Of a stretch of 64,000 nucleotides of DNA, positions 59,878 through 64,000 are shown piece by piece. Where the stretch lies: positions 113,676 through 177,675 of the forward strand of contig NW_008246084.1 of NCBI RefSeq assembly GCF_000281045.1. Reading direction: 5' to 3'. This DNA is from Saprolegnia diclina VS20 (lineage: Eukaryota > Oomycota > Saprolegniomycetes > Saprolegniales > Saprolegniaceae). The notes under the pieces are model-generated. The model saw only the letters and a list, made by a program, of their open reading frames with translations, was not told the DNA's origin and ran no database searches. A program made the position numbers and the translations under genes. Within the stretch, counting starts at the first letter, position 1, and every line of letters begins with the position of its first letter.

Positions 59878-61696
59878 TTATAGCGCGTTATAGACCTCGG
59901 CAGACGTATTGGACGTGTGCATGCCCTTGTGCGCAACGATCGCAAGGGCGCCAAAGACCAGCGTCATACCGCCGAGGAAGATGGCGAGGACCGTAAAGAT
60001 GATGGTTGGTGCCTGCGGCAGGTTGGGAATCACACTGCACTTGTCGTTGTCCTTGACGGCGCACGTCGAGCCGCCCCAGCAGCCGCTGCAGACGCAGCGA
60101 CCTGCAGTCGCCGAGAGTGCAACGCAGCTACCGTGCTTGCACGTGCTGTCGCCCGGCGTACAGAGGCTCCCACCGCTCTCGACCACGAGCGGCTTTCCGC
60201 AAATGTCCTCTTGGGTTGTGCCCACCTTGTCTTGCAAGACGACTTCGCACGACGCACCATTCTTATCACAAGGTCGCCCTTGCCGCGATGACGTGATCCA
60301 CGTGTCGAACGACCGGAGCTTGAGCGTGGGGTTGTTACACGATGGCATCCATGTCGCCGCCACCGCCGCCGGTGCCGTGGGCACCGTCGTCAGCGTCGGT
60401 GCAAACGAGCAGACGTCCGCGGGCGCAAATTCCGCTGGCGCCACCAGCGCCACCGCCTTCTTGTACTGGAGCAGCAGAGTGGCGTAGTCGGGCGTCGGCG
60501 TTGTGCCTGGCTTGGTCGTGATGCCCGTGTCGGCCGCACCTGTATCAAGTTAGTATCAACTGTTTCTCGTGCGTTTGTACCAATAAAGAGCGGGAATATA
60601 CTGCCGCGCGGCAGCGACGCTTCCCCAAACGCGTACGCAAAGCCACCCGAGTACGCATCGGTCCAGCCTTTGGACGTCACCGCGTCGGAGAAGAGGGTAG
60701 GGACCATCTCCCATGTCCGCGGCCGCGCTGTCGCGCAGCCAAATTCGCCGATCGCCAAGACGATCGGGACGCCTTGCGCGAGGTCGAGCAGCTCTTGGTA
60801 GGCCGACTTGAAGTCGTTCTTGTTGCACCACCGGTACTCGTTGATCATGTACATGTCGATGCTCTTGGTCATGACACCGTGGACCATCGTGTCGCCGCAG
60901 AGAAGCCCCTGGATCTTGATCGCGTGGTACGCTGTCGCCGAGAGGACTTGCTTCTGCACGCCGTTCACGAGCTCCGTGTACGCGCCATCCGCCGCCGAAT
61001 ACGCCAAAGGAATCGTGCGCAGCTTCTTGACGTTGACGCCCATCCAGTCTTTGAGGTCCGCTGCGTACATTTTGACGCACGCCGCGGCCGTGAGGTCGAG
61101 CTGCAGCACTTCATTGCCAATGACGATCGCCAGCGTATTGTCATACTGTGCAAAGTTCTCGATGATCTACATGTTGTCGTCACGTCACTAGGTTGATACC
61201 ATCCAATGACACGTACGCGCTTGCCATAGTAGAGCAAGTAGGTCGGGTAGCAGCTCTTCGTGTTGGCCGCCAAGGGCTTGACAATGTGGTCGATGCTCGT
61301 GTAGGAGGACTCGCCGTTGACGGTCCGGTCCATGGTCTGCGTTGCATACGAGTCGTAGTACTTGTTGTTGGTCGGCGACGCTGATGGGAGCACGTAGATA
61401 CCCCGGGTGTTCATGTGCGCCATGAACTTGGCGTACGACTTGTCCGGGTTGATGTTGTACAGGCGAAATGTGTTGAAGTGCCCGAAAAGGTCCTTGAGCG
61501 ACGTCTCGAGTGTGCTGTGCACAAACTCGTCGTAGTGGTCGTCGCTCACGTCGCCCTCGTACGTCATGCCCCGCATGACGAAGCGGGTGCCAGTCCGCGC
61601 GTTGTAGAGGCGGTTGCCGCGCGCAACGATCGGGTCGAGCGCAGCGGCGCCAAGCACGCCGAGCAGCAACATGACTACGACAAGCCTCTCGCGCAT
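59878..61696 (-). CDS. GH72 beta-1,3-glucanosyltransferase with Cys-rich module and C-terminal membrane anchor (3 exons)
   Basis: Exons 61696-61217, 61166-60581 and 60539-59878 give 575 residues. Signal peptide (LVVVMLLLGVLGAAAL), then the Gas/Gel catalytic domain: TRFVMRGMTYEGD, LFGHFNTFRLYNINPDKSY, the acid/base Glu in LAIVIGNEVLQL and the nucleophile Glu in VLAIGEFGCA. A Thr/Pro linker leads to a Cys-rich region with an EGF-like end (CVALSATAGRCVCSGCWGGS). Instead of a GPI site there is one transmembrane helix (TIIFTVLAIFLGGMTLVFGA) and a short cytosolic tail. The enzyme cuts and re-joins beta-1,3-glucan chains, the main polymer of oomycete walls, at the cell surface. Confidence 0.9.
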
Positions 61697-62473
61697 GGAA
61701 TTTGGGTGCTGGACGCAATGTCAAAATGATAGCAAATACGATCGAAATGGACTGTGGGATTCGGACGACATCCGGTGAGGAGCATAACGGCCTGCGCAAA
61801 ACCGCAGATGAGCTGAGCTCGCAGATGGCGCCGGACACGCGCGACAAGCAATGGTCGATCGCTCCTAGCTCAAGGTGTTGCTGGACCTTGGTTGCGGGCC
61901 GGGTCCACACCTTGTCGAGAGACGCCATAGAGGGACACTACAGAATGTGTCGTCAATAAACGTGGCAACGACCCGCGTAGAAATTTGGAGCGCGCGTCGT
62001 GGGGGTCGAAAGGACAGGTGGTGACGACGTCTACGCCGAACCAGCCTGCGACGTGGACACGGTCCCCGATGTTCTCAGAGCTCATTCGCTTGGTGCCAAT
62101 GGACCGCGGTCCTTGAGAGTGCTCGCCGCACAACGCAACAATGTTGTACTAACTAACTACATGCTTGCAGAGACTACACCGGTGGACATGATGGTTTGAC
62201 TTTGTTTGCATTGTCTTGGCGAGTTGGCGCTGCCCAGCGACTAGAAGTAAATCGTGCTCTCCAAGGGAACTCTGGAAAGAACCGACTTTTTGTCATGAAA
62301 ATGGCGCGAAATCACAATATCCGGATATCCGGATATGGACTGTCAATCAATCGTGGCAGCCTACACGATTAACTAAAGACTCGAGAAGCAAAAGATGTAT
62401 CACAAGTATAAGCCAAGATTTCATATTGGTGCAAGCATGCATGTACTAGTGGAGTGCAATATCAACAAGCAGC
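61697..62473. other. spacer with short palindrome
   Basis: 777 bp. Holds ATATCCGGATATCCGGATAT (62317-62336), a 20-base perfect palindrome. Frames antisense to the GH72 5' end look spurious. No gene recognised. Confidence 0.55.
62317..62336. repeat. 20-bp perfect palindrome of CCGGATAT units
   Basis: Self-complementary over its full length, made of two and a half CCGGATAT units. Shares the TCCGGATA core with the promoter decamer found at 13020, 30996 and 41841. Confidence 0.8.
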
Positions 62474-63772
62474 TTAGAACAAGTCGGCCATGCGCTGCCA
62501 CAATGTGCGCTTGGTGGCGGTCCCCGGGACCTCCTTGTCCTTTGGCAGCGCGCACTGCATGGCACCTTTGTTCGTTGGCGGGTACGGAATGCGATGGCGG
62601 GGCGTGACGAGAGACCCCCACCACGTTGCATTGGTCTTGACCGACGCCATCTTGGTGGCCAGCCCCCGGACGACGTCGGGTGTTACGACGCCGTTGCTTG
62701 TCGCTTGGTAAAACTGCACTGTGACGCGGACTGGGAACCGCGTGTCTCGCTGCACGTGGCTAAAGCGGCTCAGCTTGGGGTACGGGCCTTTGGCGTCGTC
62801 GCTGATGCTGATGATCGCGGCTTCCACATCCACCATTGACGGTGCGGCGGAACGTGCCATCCTCATTCGTGCGCCCGAGGAGTTCAACCTGTGGAGCGTG
62901 GAACTAGGTCGACGCATGGGCTTCGGCTTTTGTTGCAGCGGGATCTGGACAATCATGACGTAGTTGCGTGCTTCTTCGTCTGCCGTCATGGCGTCCTCGG
63001 CGGCGTCGACCCCTCGCTTGGCGCGGTCTTGGGACAAGCGCTCTGCCGCAAACGAGTGCTTCATACCGTGATGGTTGCAAAAGAGGGCCGTGTCGCGCCG
63101 CCTCACGACTTGCGCACTACTCCGTTTCCCCCCGTTGACAAAGGTTCAGAGATGTCAATGTACCTTGTGCCAGCGTCCGTGCAGACCAAGACGAGCACGG
63201 CCGGGTCATCCTCCCGCGACTGGTAGTTGAACAAGCCAACGTGGAACTCGGTCTTGGTCTCGGCCTCCTTCTCAATCGGCAAGAAACACGCTTGCGTGCT
63301 CACGACCGCTTGGTCGTCGTGCTCTGGTGCGTACAAGCTGTGCTCAAGCTCCGTGTACTTGGCGATCGTCTCGAGGTACTCTTGGAGCGAGATCTTGGTC
63401 AACGGTGCGTCCGTGTACGGCGACTCGTTCCCGACCGTCAGCATGATCTGGCGCGTCGGGATGCTCATGATAGGATCTAGAAGACCACCATCAGTAAATA
63501 AGAAAATACAAATCAGAAAACATCTTGAAGCGCTTGATACCTTGAAAGTTGGGCGCCCGGAGCACGGGCATCCACGTGTCTTGGACGACGAGCGTCATGT
63601 CCGAGATGCACGGGCCCCAGCAACTGTTCTGAAAGCGGGCGCAGTCTTCCCACGAAATATACGTGAGCTGCAAGCCCTCGCGTTGCGCCGCCGCCTGCAC
63701 TTTGTCATCGTCGACCATGAGCGCGACGCTGTGCACCGCGTCACGAGGAGGAAGCGCAGTGTTGAATGCCAT
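62474..63772 (-). CDS. conserved hypothetical protein, duplicated family copy B (3 exons)
   Basis: Exons 63772-63541, 63476-63164 and 63116-62474 give 395 residues. Exon 2 is 313 bases and intron 2 is 47 bases, exactly as in copy A (53.1-54.3 kb). By eye these two segments match base for base, apart from about two differences at the very start of exon 2. Exon 1 is clearly homologous but diverged (WEDCARFQNSCWGPCISDMT versus FIDSC). Exon 3 starts near-identical, then has an Arg/Ser-rich insertion after QKPKP and a different C-terminus (KRTLWQRMADLF). Introns 1 differ in length (63 versus 60) and sequence. No known domain; the role is unknown. Confidence 0.75.
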
Positions 63773-64000
63773 TGTGGACTAAGCAAAACGAAATATGACG
63801 TTTGAGATTGCATTTCTTGGCTCGGCCGGAATGTGTGCGCTGCGTGAGTGCTGGTAATTTCAGAAACGAATCAAGTGGTTGTGACGTCCGTCGCTTGTCT
63901 TGAGTCACGCCTTGGTGCGTCGTCGCGACCCCAATTGCTAGGTACTAGTGCGACATCCCCGCTAGCCTCCATCCTCACTCAGCCAGACAGGATCGTCTTT

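Overview
The window looks like nuclear DNA of an oomycete, most likely a saprolegnialean water mould (Saprolegnia/Achlya/Aphanomyces group). The grounds are GC-rich coding sequence, very dense genes, tiny introns (about 35-60 bp, mostly GTAC...TAG), expanded FYVE and START-FYVE families, a mitochondrial-type FtsZ, and a GH72 beta-1,3-glucanosyltransferase. This is inference from content; no rRNA or marker gene fixes the genus. I rebuilt splice junctions by hand. Nearly all multi-exon models close in frame, and that is the main evidence for them. I found no tRNA, rRNA, CRISPR array, autonomous transposon, virus-like element or toxin gene. One assembly gap of 275 Ns lies at 33081-33355. || Layout. 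0-5 kb: two convergent alpha/beta-hydrolase paralogues around a repeat-bearing spacer that holds a hypothetical coiled-coil ORF and a 35-bp-arm perfect palindrome. 5-13 kb: ubiquitin-like protein, GET2/CAMLG-like receptor, divergent PP2A B56 subunit, small Cys-motif protein. 13-26 kb: tepsin-like AP-4 accessory protein, TMEM104-type transporter, FYVE-TM protein, OSCA/TMEM63 channel, ArfGAP with two PDZ domains, second FYVE-TM protein. 26-35 kb: DEPDC5/Iml1 (GATOR1) without a visible DEP domain, polynucleotide kinase-phosphatase with a BRCT-like N-terminus, and a HIT protein with a HAD-like N-terminus that meets it stop-to-stop. 35-44 kb: PX protein, mitochondrial FtsZ, REV1-type BRCT mini-protein, tail-anchored protein, Rab1, SEC13, RFC clamp-loader subunit. 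44-48 kb: ER-lumen JmjC protein ending in KDEL, convergent with a GlcNAc-transferase. 48-54 kb: two START-FYVE proteins and one copy of a duplicated family. 54-64 kb: pyruvate dehydrogenase E1-alpha, PAQR receptor, a divergent pair of glutaredoxins, a GH72 enzyme, and the inverted second copy of the duplicated family. || How the genes fit together. Membrane traffic and phosphoinositide or small-GTPase biology is over-represented (tepsin, ArfGAP-PDZ, Rab1, SEC13, FYVE, PX, START-FYVE, GET2, DEPDC5). DNA replication and repair form a second group (PNKP, RFC, REV1-type BRCT, HIT). Many neighbours are convergent with gaps of 0-170 bp, while divergent promoters are roughly 0.4-1.2 kb. Recurrent upstream motifs (CCAATCA, TGTCCGGATA) and two gene pairs with near-identical introns (glutaredoxins; the 53 kb/63 kb family) are the strongest signals not explained by the gene list.
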